From Geoalkalibacter_A sp034189505 (GTDB lineage Bacteria; Desulfobacterota; Desulfuromonadia; Desulfuromonadales; Geoalkalibacteraceae): DNA of 64,000 nt. Below, piece after piece: positions 29,987-38,143 of this stretch (position 1 is its first letter; each line of letters starts with the position of its first letter). A program made the translations under genes and the position numbers. The notes under the pieces were generated by a model, which was not told the origin of the DNA, made no database searches, and saw only the letters and a program-made list of their open reading frames with translations. The stretch is taken from assembly GCA_034189505.1 (NCBI GenBank), contig JAXHUR010000002.1, forward strand, positions 1-64,000, written 5' to 3'.

Positions 29987-30733
29987 ATGATCTCTGATCG
30001 AATGACCCGCTACCTGCTCTTCGCCCTTATGGTGTTGCTGACCTTCACTGCATCCGGATGCGGCAAGAAGGGCCCGGTGCGCCCGCTTGAGGCCCCCGAG
30101 CCGCCCAGCCCGAAGGCACTTGAAGCCGAACAGGTGGGTGAGAGCGTGGTGCTGTTCTGGCAGATCGGCGATGAATCTGCAGGCGGTGCCGAAACCCAGG
30201 GATTTCGCATTGAACGCATGATGAACTATTCCGACAGCGATTGCCTGGACTGCGACGACCAATGGCGAACCCTGGCGCAGGTAGACCTCGATTACTCACG
30301 GGTGCTGTTCCGCAGGAAAAATCAACTGGCCTGGTTCGATACCACCATAATTCCGGGTACCGCCTACCGCTACCGGGTCCTTGCCTATGAGCGCACCGGC
30401 ATTGACAGCGCTCCCGCCGCAGTCACTCTCACCACGGTTGTGCCCCCGCCTGCTCCCACCGGGCTACAGGCACAGCGCAGCGATGGCGCCGTCAGCCTTC
30501 GCTGGGATGCAGCAGATCAGGCTTCCGGCACTCCCAGGTATTTTCTTTACCGCCGCAGCGGAGACGCCCCTTTCCCCCCTTTTCCGTTGACAGCGGATCC
30601 GCTTGCCGAGCCACGCTTCAAAGACACTACGGCTAACGTGAACCAGACCTACGGGTACACCGTCCGTACCGTGCTTGAAGAAGAAGGGCGACGGGTTCAA
30701 TCTGCACGCTCTCCCGAAGTTCGCATACCTTAA
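29987..30733 (+). CDS. fibronectin type III lipoprotein with LptM-like N-terminus
   Basis: 248 residues. A signal peptide ends in lipobox TASGC (lipidated Cys25), followed at once by GKKGPVRP. This is the same beginning as the small lipoprotein LptM (YifL) that accompanies argH/lysA regions in many proteobacteria. After it come two fibronectin type III-like modules, with YRVLAYERTG and APTGLQAQRSDGAVSLRW. Asp 26 is not present after Cys, so outer-membrane sorting is expected by the usual rule. AGGA upstream supports ATG 29987. Confidence 0.8.
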   Translation: MISDRMTRYLLFALMVLLTFTASGCGKKGPVRPLEAPEPPSPKALEAEQVGESVVLFWQIGDESAGGAETQGFRIERMMNYSDSDCLDCDDQWRTLAQVDLDYSRVLFRRKNQLAWFDTTIIPGTAYRYRVLAYERTGIDSAPAAVTLTTVVPPPAPTGLQAQRSDGAVSLRWDAADQASGTPRYFLYRRSGDAPFPPFPLTADPLAEPRFKDTTANVNQTYGYTVRTVLEEEGRRVQSARSPEVRIP

Positions 30734-30837
30734 AATGTGAAGCAGGCAGGCTGCCCGTTGCTACATCAACCCTGCCTGTTTGCGGCACCGAAGAGCCGGT
30801 CCATGGCGACGGGAAAATCCCGCCAAATGGACAGTTT

Positions 30838-30866
30838 TTGACTTATCTCCCGGTGTATGTTAATAA
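30838..30866 (+). promoter_or_regulatory. candidate promoter for lysA
   Basis: TTGACT at 30838-30843, 17 bases, then TAATAA at 30861-30866 (weak -10). It lies 61 bases before the lysA start, after a GC-rich space with an 8-bp stem (30743-30750 with 30771-30778). Confidence 0.3.
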
Positions 30867-30926
30867 TTTGTGTTTATTTTCCAGAAAGTTCTCTCACCAG
30901 ACCCATACAGGAGGAATTGAGACCCC

Positions 30927-32180
30927 ATGCACTACTTTCAGTACAAGGGCAATGAACTTTATGCCGAAGACATTCCGGTCGCCGACATCGTCGCAGCCGT
31001 CGGCAGTCCGGTTTTCATTTATTCGCAGGCCACTTTCGAGCGTCATTACAAAGCCTTTGACGAGGCTTTCGGGCAGGCGCCGCATACTATCTGCTACTCG
31101 GTCAAGGCCAACTCCAACCTGGCAATCCTGAAACTGATTGCCGGTCTCGGCGGCGGCGTCGACATCGTATCCGGCGGCGAGCTGTTCCGTGCCCTGAAAG
31201 CCGGCATCGATCCTGAGAAAATCGTCTATTCCGGCGTCGGCAAGCGCGACGATGAAATCGAATATGCCCTGCGCAGCGACATTCTGATGTTCAACGTCGA
31301 GTCGGAGCAGGAGATTGACCGCATCAACGAAATCGCCGGCCAAGTGGGCAAAAAGGCGGGGATTGCGCTGCGGGTCAACCCCAACGTTGATCCCCAGACC
31401 CACCCCTACATTACCACCGGCCTGAAAAAGGCCAAGTTCGGCATCACCATGGAAGATGCGGTTGCTGAATACAAGCGCGCCTCCAAGATGCCCAACCTTG
31501 AGATTCTCGGCATCGACTGCCACATCGGCAGCCAGCTGACCAAGGTCGCCCCCTTCGTCGATTCCATCAAAAAGCTCAAGGAACTCATCGCGCAGCTGCG
31601 CGACATAGGGATCGAGCTGAAATACCTCGACCTCGGTGGCGGCCTTGGAATCCAGTACGACGCTGAAGATCCGCCGCTGCCCGCCGACTATGGTGCCGCC
31701 ATCCAGGCTGAAACCAAAGATCTGGGCCTGCACCTGATCTTCGAGCCGGGGCGCAACATCGCGGGCAACGCCGGCATCCTGGCCGCCAAATGCCTGTTCA
31801 CCAAAGAGCGCGACGACAAGCATTTCATCATTATCGACGCCGGCATGAACGACCTGGCCCGCCCCGCCCTTTACGGCTCCTTCCACGGCGTACAGCCGGT
31901 GGTCAAGGACCAGGACGGCATGGTGGCCGCGGACATCGTCGGCCCCATCTGTGAAACCGGCGATTTCCTGGTCAAGGAGCGCCAGGTGCCCATGTTCAGG
32001 CAGGGCGACCTGATGGCCTTCATGTCAGCAGGCGCTTACGGTTTCACCATGAGCAGCAATTACAACAGCCGCCCCCGTGCGGCGGAGGTTCTGGTCAACG
32101 GCAACCGCTTCGCGGTGATCCGCGAGCGCGAGACGGTCGAAGACCTGATCCGGGGCGAATCGACCCCTGACTGGATGTAA
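30927..32180 (+). CDS. lysA: diaminopimelate decarboxylase
   Basis: 417 residues, fold type III PLP enzyme that decarboxylates meso-diaminopimelate to lysine. The PLP lysine is Lys60 in YSVKAN; HIGSQ, LGGGLGI and the substrate-binding GPICETGDFL follow in order. A good AGGAGGA site lies 12 bases before ATG 30927. It starts the lysA-dapA-dapB-dapL set, which together with dapL makes lysine and peptidoglycan DAP without succinylated or acetylated intermediates. Confidence 0.96.
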   Translation: MHYFQYKGNELYAEDIPVADIVAAVGSPVFIYSQATFERHYKAFDEAFGQAPHTICYSVKANSNLAILKLIAGLGGGVDIVSGGELFRALKAGIDPEKIVYSGVGKRDDEIEYALRSDILMFNVESEQEIDRINEIAGQVGKKAGIALRVNPNVDPQTHPYITTGLKKAKFGITMEDAVAEYKRASKMPNLEILGIDCHIGSQLTKVAPFVDSIKKLKELIAQLRDIGIELKYLDLGGGLGIQYDAEDPPLPADYGAAIQAETKDLGLHLIFEPGRNIAGNAGILAAKCLFTKERDDKHFIIIDAGMNDLARPALYGSFHGVQPVVKDQDGMVAADIVGPICETGDFLVKERQVPMFRQGDLMAFMSAGAYGFTMSSNYNSRPRAAEVLVNGNRFAVIRERETVEDLIRGESTPDWM

Positions 32181-32281
32181 GCAAGCCGTCCACCTGCCTT
32201 CCCGCCGCGCCCGCCTACGCAGCCAAAAAGCAAGGGCTGGCGGAACATTGTATTGTTGCCTTTTCACCATAGGAGGACTCT

Positions 32282-33157
32282 ATGATCAAAGGATCCATGG
32301 TTGCCATCGTCACCCCTTTCAAGGACGACGGCAGTTTAGACGAAGAGACATATCGCCGCCTGATCGACTTTCAGATCGAGAACGGCACCGACGCCATCGT
32401 GCCCTGCGGCACCACCGGCGAATCCGCCACCATCGATTTTAAAGAACACGCCCGCGTCATCGAGGTGTGCATCGACCAGGTCGCCAGGCGCGTACCGGTC
32501 ATTGCCGGCACCGGCGCCAACTCCACCAGCGAAGCGATCGAGCTGTCGCACAGCGCCCAGGAACTCGGCGCCGACGGCCTGCTGCTGGTCTGCCCTTACT
32601 ACAACAAGCCCTCCCAGGAAGGGATCTACCGCCACTACAAGACACTGGCCGAGGCAGTCTCCCTGCCCCAGGTCCTCTACAACGTACCGGGACGCACCGG
32701 CATCAACATCGCTGCCGACACGACGGTGCGGCTGGCTGAAATTTCCAACATCGTGGCGATCAAGGAAGCTTCCGGCAACCTGACCCAGGTCAGCGAAATC
32801 CTGTCCCGCGCCGGCGACAAGATCGACGTGCTTTCCGGCGACGACTTCCTGACCTTCCCCATGATGGCCTGCGGCGCCAAGGGCGTGATCTCGGTCACCG
32901 CCAACGTCGCTCCCAAGGCCGTCAAGGACATGGTGGCGGCCGTTCAGGAGCATCGCTGGGAGGATGCCCGCAGGATGCATCTCGAACTGCTCGAGCTGCA
33001 CAGCACTATGTTCATCGACGCCAACCCGGTGCCGGTGAAAACGACCCTGTCGCTGATGGGCAAAAGCGGTGCTACCCTGCGCCTGCCCCTGTGCGAAATG
33101 AGCGCCGACAAGCTCGAAACGCTCAAGGGCGTGCTGAAGAAGTACAAGCTTATTTAA
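32282..33157 (+). CDS. dapA: 4-hydroxy-tetrahydrodipicolinate synthase
   Basis: 291 residues. It condenses pyruvate with aspartate semialdehyde. The Schiff-base lysine is Lys161 in VAIKEASGN; the catalytic tyrosine lies in VLYNVPGRTG, and CGTTGESATI forms the entry motif. The TIM barrel is complete. Ribosome site TAGGAGG is 7 bases upstream of ATG 32282. A GC-rich repeat separates it from dapB. Confidence 0.96.
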   Translation: MIKGSMVAIVTPFKDDGSLDEETYRRLIDFQIENGTDAIVPCGTTGESATIDFKEHARVIEVCIDQVARRVPVIAGTGANSTSEAIELSHSAQELGADGLLLVCPYYNKPSQEGIYRHYKTLAEAVSLPQVLYNVPGRTGINIAADTTVRLAEISNIVAIKEASGNLTQVSEILSRAGDKIDVLSGDDFLTFPMMACGAKGVISVTANVAPKAVKDMVAAVQEHRWEDARRMHLELLELHSTMFIDANPVPVKTTLSLMGKSGATLRLPLCEMSADKLETLKGVLKKYKLI

Positions 33158-33177
33158 ACCATACCACCCACCAATCT

Positions 33178-33271
33178 CCTCCCCCCAGCGGGGGGAGGCT
33201 GGGAGGGGGGAGTCCGGGCAACTGCTCAGACCCTCCCCCACCCCAACCCTCCCCCGCTGGGAGAGGGAGAG
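33178..33271. repeat. second copy of the GC-rich palindromic element
   Basis: CCTCCCCCC (33178-33186), loop AGC and GGGGGGAGG (33190-33198) are identical to the hairpin at 21162-21182. One copy of the 15-base unit follows, and a second C/G-rich half (33247-33271) parallels the right half of the hslU-argB element. It fills most of the 134-base dapA-dapB gap. Confidence 0.7.
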
Positions 33272-33291
33272 AATAAGCATTCGAGGTCTCT

Positions 33292-34095
33292 ATGATTAAA
33301 ATTGCTGTCACCGGCGCCGCCGGCCGTATGGGCGGGCGCATTATTACGGCCGTGCAGGAAGCCGATCTGCTTGAGCTGGCCGGCGCGGCCGAGCGCTCAG
33401 GTCATGACATGGTCGGGCAGGATGCCGGTCTGGTCGCTGGCTGTGGGCAACTCGGCGTCGCCATTACCGACGATCTGGAAAAGGCCCTGGCTGAGGCCGA
33501 TGTACTGATCGACTTCACCTTCCCCGATGTTACCCTCAAAAACCTGGAAGTCTGCGCCCGACTCGGCAGGAAGATGGTCATCGGCTCCACCGGGTTTACC
33601 CCCGAGCAGCGCAAGCAGGTGGAGCAGCACGCCGCGGAGATTCCGGTGGTGCTGGCCCCCAACATGAGCGTCGGCGTCAACGCCTGCTTCAAACTGCTCA
33701 AAGAAGCCGCCTCCATTCTCGGCGACGGTTTCGAGGTGGAAATCGTCGAACTGCACCACAACAAGAAAAAAGACGCCCCCAGCGGCACCGCGGTGCGCAT
33801 GGGCGAAGTGGTCGCCGAATCACTTGGCCGCGACTACAACGAATGCGCCGTCTTTCACCGCGAGGGAATGACCGGCGAGCGCACCCATGATGAGATCGGC
33901 ATGCAGACCGTGCGCGGCGGCGACATCGTCGGCGAACACACCGTCTATTTCATCGGCCTGGGCGAACGCATCGAAATCACCCACCGCGCCATGAGCCGCG
34001 ACATGTTCGCACGGGGATCGGCCCGTGCCGCCCAGTGGCTCGACGACAAGGGCCCCGGCCTCTACGACATGCAGGATGTGCTGGGGTTGAAATAA
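33292..34095 (+). CDS. dapB: 4-hydroxy-tetrahydrodipicolinate reductase
   Basis: 267 residues. It reduces the dapA product to tetrahydrodipicolinate with NAD(P)H. The dinucleotide loop GAAGRMGGRI is at residues 7-16, GSTGFTPEQ follows, and the substrate motif is ELHHNKKKDAPSGTA, with the catalytic His pair and Lys. Upstream of the ATG the GC-rich repeat ends only about 20 bases away. Confidence 0.95.
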   Translation: MIKIAVTGAAGRMGGRIITAVQEADLLELAGAAERSGHDMVGQDAGLVAGCGQLGVAITDDLEKALAEADVLIDFTFPDVTLKNLEVCARLGRKMVIGSTGFTPEQRKQVEQHAAEIPVVLAPNMSVGVNACFKLLKEAASILGDGFEVEIVELHHNKKKDAPSGTAVRMGEVVAESLGRDYNECAVFHREGMTGERTHDEIGMQTVRGGDIVGEHTVYFIGLGERIEITHRAMSRDMFARGSARAAQWLDDKGPGLYDMQDVLGLK

Positions 34096-34102
34096 CTCGA
34101 AC

Positions 34103-34150
34103 CTTTCAACGCAGAGACGCTGAGAAACGCGAAGGACGCGGAGAGAGACC
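34103..34150. repeat. single arm of an intergenic repeat
   Basis: An A/G-rich stretch with CGCAGAGACGCTGAGAAACG lies between dapB and dapL and resembles one arm of the CCACAGAG family, but I found no inverted partner. The rest of the 158-base gap holds only the dapL leader. Confidence 0.4.
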
Positions 34151-34253
34151 TGATCTCTTTGAGTTTTTCAGGTTATCACCGCGCACTTGAGTGCTTTGGC
34201 TCTTGAAAGAGTCATGCGCACCCCTGCGTTCCCACTTAAAGGAGGAAAAATTT

Positions 34254-35489
34254 ATGGCTCGTATCAACGATAATTATCTCAAGCTCAAGGCCGGCTATCT
34301 CTTTCCCGAGATCGGCCGCCGCGTCAAGGAATTCACCAACGCCAACCCCGACGCGCAGGTCATCCGCCTCGGCATCGGCGACGTCACCCGCCCGCTGGCC
34401 CCGGCGGTGCTCAAAGCGCTGCATGACGGCGTCGACGATCTCGGCCGCGGCGACACCTTTCACGGCTACGGCCCCGAGCAGGGCTACGAGTGGCTGATCG
34501 ACACCATCATCGACAAGTCCTACAAGCCGCTTGGCGTCGACCTTCAGAAATCGGAAGTGTTCATCTCCGACGGCTCCAAGTGTGACTGCGCCAATATCCT
34601 CGACATCTTCGACCTCTCCAACAAGGTCGCCATCTGCGATCCGGTCTACCCGGTCTACAATGACACCAACGTCATGGTCGGCCGCACCGGCGAAGCCGAT
34701 GACAAGGGCCATTATCAAGGGATCGTCTACCTGCCCTGCACCGAGGAGAACAACTTCACCCCCGATCTGCCCTCGGAGAAGGTCGACATCATCTACCTGT
34801 GCTACCCCAACAACCCCACCGGCACCGTCGCCAGCCGCGGCGAACTCAAGAAGTGGGTCGACTACGCCCGCGCCAACGACGCGGTAATCTTCTACGATGC
34901 GGCCTATGAGGCCTTCATCACCGAAGACGACATTCCACACTCCATTTACGAGATCGAGGGTGCCAAGGAATGCGCCATCGAGTTCCGCAGCTTCTCCAAG
35001 ACCGCCGGCTTCACCGGGGTGCGCTGCGCCCTGACCGTGGTGCCCGCAGCGCTCACCGCGACCACCGCCAAAGGTGAAAAAGTGGCGCTCAACAAGCTGT
35101 GGAACCGCCGCCAGAGCACCAAGTTCAATGGTGTCTCCTATCCGGTGCAGCGTGCCGCCCAGGCGGTCTATTCCGACGCAGGCTGGAAGCAGACCCGGGA
35201 GATTATCGACTACTATATGGAGAACGCCCGCATCATCCGAGAGGGTCTGAGCGCGGCCGGCATCACCTGCTACGGCGGCGTCAACAGCCCCTACATCTGG
35301 CTCAAGACCCCCGAGGGGATGAGCAGCTGGGACTTCTTCGACAAGCTGCTGCAGGAATGCCACGTGGTCGGCACCCCCGGCAGCGGCTTCGGCCCCAGCG
35401 GCGAAGGCTATTTCCGCCTCTCCGCCTTCGGCGACCGCGAAAACATCGAAACCGCCGTCAGCCGCATCAAGGAGAAGTGGGGCAAATAA
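34254..35489 (+). CDS. dapL: LL-diaminopimelate aminotransferase
   Basis: 411 residues. DapL converts tetrahydrodipicolinate directly to LL-diaminopimelate with glutamate, bypassing dapC/D/E. The sequence begins ARINDNYLKLKAGYLFPEI, the DapL hallmark, and carries CYPNNPTGTVASR and the PLP lysine Lys249 in FRSFSKTAGFTG. AAAGGAGG is placed ideally before ATG 34254; the 21 codons open upstream are not part of the family. A strong terminator follows the gene. Confidence 0.96.
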   Translation: MARINDNYLKLKAGYLFPEIGRRVKEFTNANPDAQVIRLGIGDVTRPLAPAVLKALHDGVDDLGRGDTFHGYGPEQGYEWLIDTIIDKSYKPLGVDLQKSEVFISDGSKCDCANILDIFDLSNKVAICDPVYPVYNDTNVMVGRTGEADDKGHYQGIVYLPCTEENNFTPDLPSEKVDIIYLCYPNNPTGTVASRGELKKWVDYARANDAVIFYDAAYEAFITEDDIPHSIYEIEGAKECAIEFRSFSKTAGFTGVRCALTVVPAALTATTAKGEKVALNKLWNRRQSTKFNGVSYPVQRAAQAVYSDAGWKQTREIIDYYMENARIIREGLSAAGITCYGGVNSPYIWLKTPEGMSSWDFFDKLLQECHVVGTPGSGFGPSGEGYFRLSAFGDRENIETAVSRIKEKWGK

Positions 35490-35529
35490 GACAGAGAATT
35501 TCTCCGATTTCCCCTCGTACCCATGAAAA

Positions 35530-35558
35530 ACGGGCGGCCCTGCGGTCGCCCGTTTTTT
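35530..35558 (+). terminator. intrinsic terminator after dapL
   Basis: ACGGGCGGCC (35530-35539) pairs with GGTCGCCCGT (35544-35553) through one G-T pair, with loop CTGC, followed by a run of T to 35558. It closes the lysine gene block. Confidence 0.85.
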
Positions 35559-35701
35559 CCTCAACTTCAACTCTTTTCAACCCTGGATATTCCCTGAATG
35601 CCCCCTTTTCCCATCAGGCTGACCCGGTACAGATGACAGGATCCGATCTTGCAGTGGAAAATGAGGTTGACAGTTTGCACCACAAAAAATAAAATATTTC
35701 C

Positions 35702-36061
35702 ATGTCTGTGGTGCAAAAAGACCCGATAATCAGCGGAATGCTTGAAGATGAGCGGGAACGCTGCGCAAATGCAATTGAAGCATTGGCGCGGAAGGCTTCC
35801 GAGTATCCCAAAGGCTCCATTCATTTTCGCATCGTCAAATCGCAGAAAAAGCAATATTCCTATCCGTTCCTGAAATACAGGGAAGAGGGCAGGAGTGTTT
35901 TTAAACACATCCCCCAAGAGGATCTGGAAATCATCCAGGACCAGATTCAAAAAAGAAAAAAAATTGAAGAGGAGATCGAAAAGGCAAAAGAAAGACTTCG
36001 CTATCTTGACCGCCTTTTGGCGGAAGAAAAACGCGGCAGGCCCCGGAAGGACGGCAAATGA
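35702..36061 (+). CDS. small coiled-coil hypothetical protein in an A+T-rich patch
   Basis: 119 residues. A middle beta-like part (GSIHFRIVKSQKKQYSYPFL) precedes a charged helix (about 75-110) rich in Glu and Lys, ending in the basic RGRPRKDGK, which looks like an AT-hook. It recalls small DNA-binding-like proteins that sit before transposases, but I cannot name a family with confidence. Base composition is poorer in GC than the flanking genes, suggesting transfer. Its stop overlaps a further short frame (ATGA at 36058). Confidence 0.5.
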   Translation: MSVVQKDPIISGMLEDERERCANAIEALARKASEYPKGSIHFRIVKSQKKQYSYPFLKYREEGRSVFKHIPQEDLEIIQDQIQKRKKIEEEIEKAKERLRYLDRLLAEEKRGRPRKDGK

Positions 36062-36415
36062 CTATTATTGAGTGCGAGGCTGTTTCTCTTCCTCCCTCTG
36101 TAGAAAAAAACCATTGCCCGCTTGGCGGGATGCGGTTTCTTTGAATATGGCTTGATCGGTGGTAGCTGGTGTTTTCCTTTCTATGACGCCGTCATCGAAG
36201 TCAAATACCCTTTCTTTATACTGCTCTCGAACCGAAGTGCAAGAACTGCTGAATCAGCAGAAATTCAGCAGAAACACGCGGAAAAGCATTAACGCCACGT
36301 GTGAAATAATGGGCATCGACCCGCCATTTGCTCAGAAGGCTTGATTATACCCGAGCGTTTATCACGGCTCTGCGCTCCTTTTACGAAACCAAGTCATTCA
36401 CAAAAAGGATACCCC
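36062..36415. other. A+T-rich intergenic space with broken short frames
   Basis: No intact gene. A frame from ATG 36058 runs 28 codons, and another frame reads FFEYGLIGGSWCFPFYDAVI further on. An A7 run at 36104-36110 lies between them, so a frameshifted small gene is possible. The ribosome site AAAAAGGAT of srkA is at its end. Confidence 0.35.
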
Positions 36416-37399
36416 ATGTCTGCCTCGGAACACCCGTTTCACCGCCTGACACCCGCTTTCGTCATGGATGCCGTTGAAAGCCGCGGCTACCGCTGCGATT
36501 GCCGCACCCTGGCCCTCAACAGCTATGAAAACCGGGTCTACCAGGTGGGGATCGAGGAGGGGCAGCCGCTGATCGCCAAGTTCTATCGCCCCGGGCGGTG
36601 GAGCGACGCGCAGATTATCGAGGAGCACGATTTTTCCAGGGAGCTGGCCGAACACGAGCTGCCGGTGGTGGCGCCGCTGGCGGACGAAGGGAACAACACC
36701 CTGTCGTACTTCGACGGCTTTCGCTTCGCTCTCTATCCACGCAAGGGCGGGCATGCACCGGAGTTCGACAACCTTGACAATCTGCTGATCATGGGGCGCC
36801 TGCTGGGCCGCATGCACCGTATCGGCGCCCTGCGCCCTTTCGACCACCGTCCGCAACTCACCTCGGCAGACTTCGGCCATGCCGCGGCGGAGTGGATCGG
36901 CGAGCATTTCATTCCCGGGGAATATCGCGACAATTATCGCGCCCTGACCCGGGACCTGCTGCAGGAGGTCGATCAACTCATGGCGGAGGTCGCCCCCCGG
37001 TTCATCCGCACTCACGGCGATTGTCACGCCGGCAACGTGCTGTGGCGCGACGATGCGCCGCACCTGGTCGATCTCGATGACGCGCGCATGGCGCCCGCCG
37101 TGCAGGATATCTGGATGATGCTCTCAGGCGAGCGCCCCCGCCAGCTGGCGCAGTTGAGCGAGATCGTCGAAGGCTACAACGAATTTCACTCCTTCCACCC
37201 GGCCGAACTGCGTCTGATCGAGGCGCTTCGCTCCCTGCGCATCATTCATCACTGCGCCTGGCTTGCCCAGCGCTGGAAAGACCCCGCCTTCCCCACCGCC
37301 TTCCCCTGGTTCAACACGCCGCGCTTCTGGGACGGTCACATTCTTGAGCTGCGGGAACAGATTGCCGCCCTTCACGAACCGCCCCTGCAACTCATCTGA
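36416..37399 (+). CDS. srkA: stress-response serine/threonine kinase SrkA (YihE/RdoA)
   Basis: 327 residues, against 328 in Escherichia coli. The aminoglycoside-phosphotransferase-like kinase has ALNSYENRVYQVG (nucleotide loop), AKFYRPGRWS (ATP lysine), the catalytic loop HGDCHAGNVLW and the Mg-binding LVDLDDARM. SrkA is described as protecting cells from stress-induced death by phosphorylating proteins. ATG 36416 has AAAAAGGAT 6 bases upstream; the earlier in-frame start at 36341 lies in the A+T-rich patch and is unlikely. Next comes a convergent hemerythrin gene. Confidence 0.9.
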   Translation: MSASEHPFHRLTPAFVMDAVESRGYRCDCRTLALNSYENRVYQVGIEEGQPLIAKFYRPGRWSDAQIIEEHDFSRELAEHELPVVAPLADEGNNTLSYFDGFRFALYPRKGGHAPEFDNLDNLLIMGRLLGRMHRIGALRPFDHRPQLTSADFGHAAAEWIGEHFIPGEYRDNYRALTRDLLQEVDQLMAEVAPRFIRTHGDCHAGNVLWRDDAPHLVDLDDARMAPAVQDIWMMLSGERPRQLAQLSEIVEGYNEFHSFHPAELRLIEALRSLRIIHHCAWLAQRWKDPAFPTAFPWFNTPRFWDGHILELREQIAALHEPPLQLI

Positions 37400-37458
37400 A
37401 ACAGCCGCACTTCGCCATCTATTACGTCACGGCCATCAGGTGAGTTTTTGCGACGCCA

Positions 37459-37866
37459 TCAGGTAATTCCTTTCTCATTCAGGAAAGGCGCATATTTCTT
37501 ATCGGTCCCGAGGATATGGCTTTTGAGCCAGTCGCGCAGAAAGCGCATCACTTCAAGGGACAGCACGAATTCCCCCTGGCTGACACGCCTGCGCAGTTCA
37601 TCGGTTTTTTCGATAAACTTCTGATGCTCGACCCGATGCAGATCAAGGTCGGGATAGTGGAATTCCTCCATGTAGAGTTCTTCCGTCGAAAAATGCGTCT
37701 GGGCGTAGTCGACCATTTCCGTCACAATGGCGGTCATGGCCTTCTGCGCCTTCTGCTCAAGCATCGCCTCATTGAGCTGGTTGATCAGGTCGATCAGCTT
37801 GCGGTGCTCTCGGTCGATGCGGTCGATATTAACACTGAAACTCTCATCCCACTCAATTAGCGGCAT
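37459..37866 (-). CDS. bacteriohemerythrin
   Basis: 135 residues, a single four-helix oxygen-binding domain with a di-iron site. The ligands are visible: His in DREHRKLI, HFSTEE, HRVEHQKF and the HILGTD near the C-terminus with Asp. In anaerobes of this group such proteins may store or sense oxygen or nitric oxide. AGAGG 7 bases upstream favours ATG 37866 over TTG 37872. It is divergent from the hybrid kinase at 38144; the 277-base space between is A+T-rich and probably holds both promoters. Confidence 0.88.
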   Translation of the reverse strand: MPLIEWDESFSVNIDRIDREHRKLIDLINQLNEAMLEQKAQKAMTAIVTEMVDYAQTHFSTEELYMEEFHYPDLDLHRVEHQKFIEKTDELRRRVSQGEFVLSLEVMRFLRDWLKSHILGTDKKYAPFLNEKGIT

Positions 37867-38143
37867 AACCAATCCTCTGAATTTTTCTCAATGAACAAAA
37901 ATGGCGTTTATCATCTTCCAAAAGGTATTAAAATTTTACAATTTTTTTACTGTTGTGTAAAGTGAGGTGCGGCAAATAAAAAAAATATTGAGCGTTTCCG
38001 CAAAAAGTAATATTTTCATGACGATGGCTTTTTCATGAGAACAGAACGGAAGATGACTTCCCGGCTACCGCAGATAAGCCATTCACTGGCAGTCGTACAC
38101 TCTCTTTTCATACAGGGTCAGTATCTTGAATGGAGATCAGCCT

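Noticed and set aside
30734..30926. Possible lysine riboswitch before lysA
   Set aside because: I could not find the conserved lysine-aptamer core or a terminator helix with a T-run; only a weak 8-bp stem is visible.
36104..36110. A7 run as a programmed -1 frameshift site (A AAA AAC)
   Set aside because: The -1 frame ends after a few codons; only a +1 change would open the longer frame, so a sequencing error or decay is more likely.
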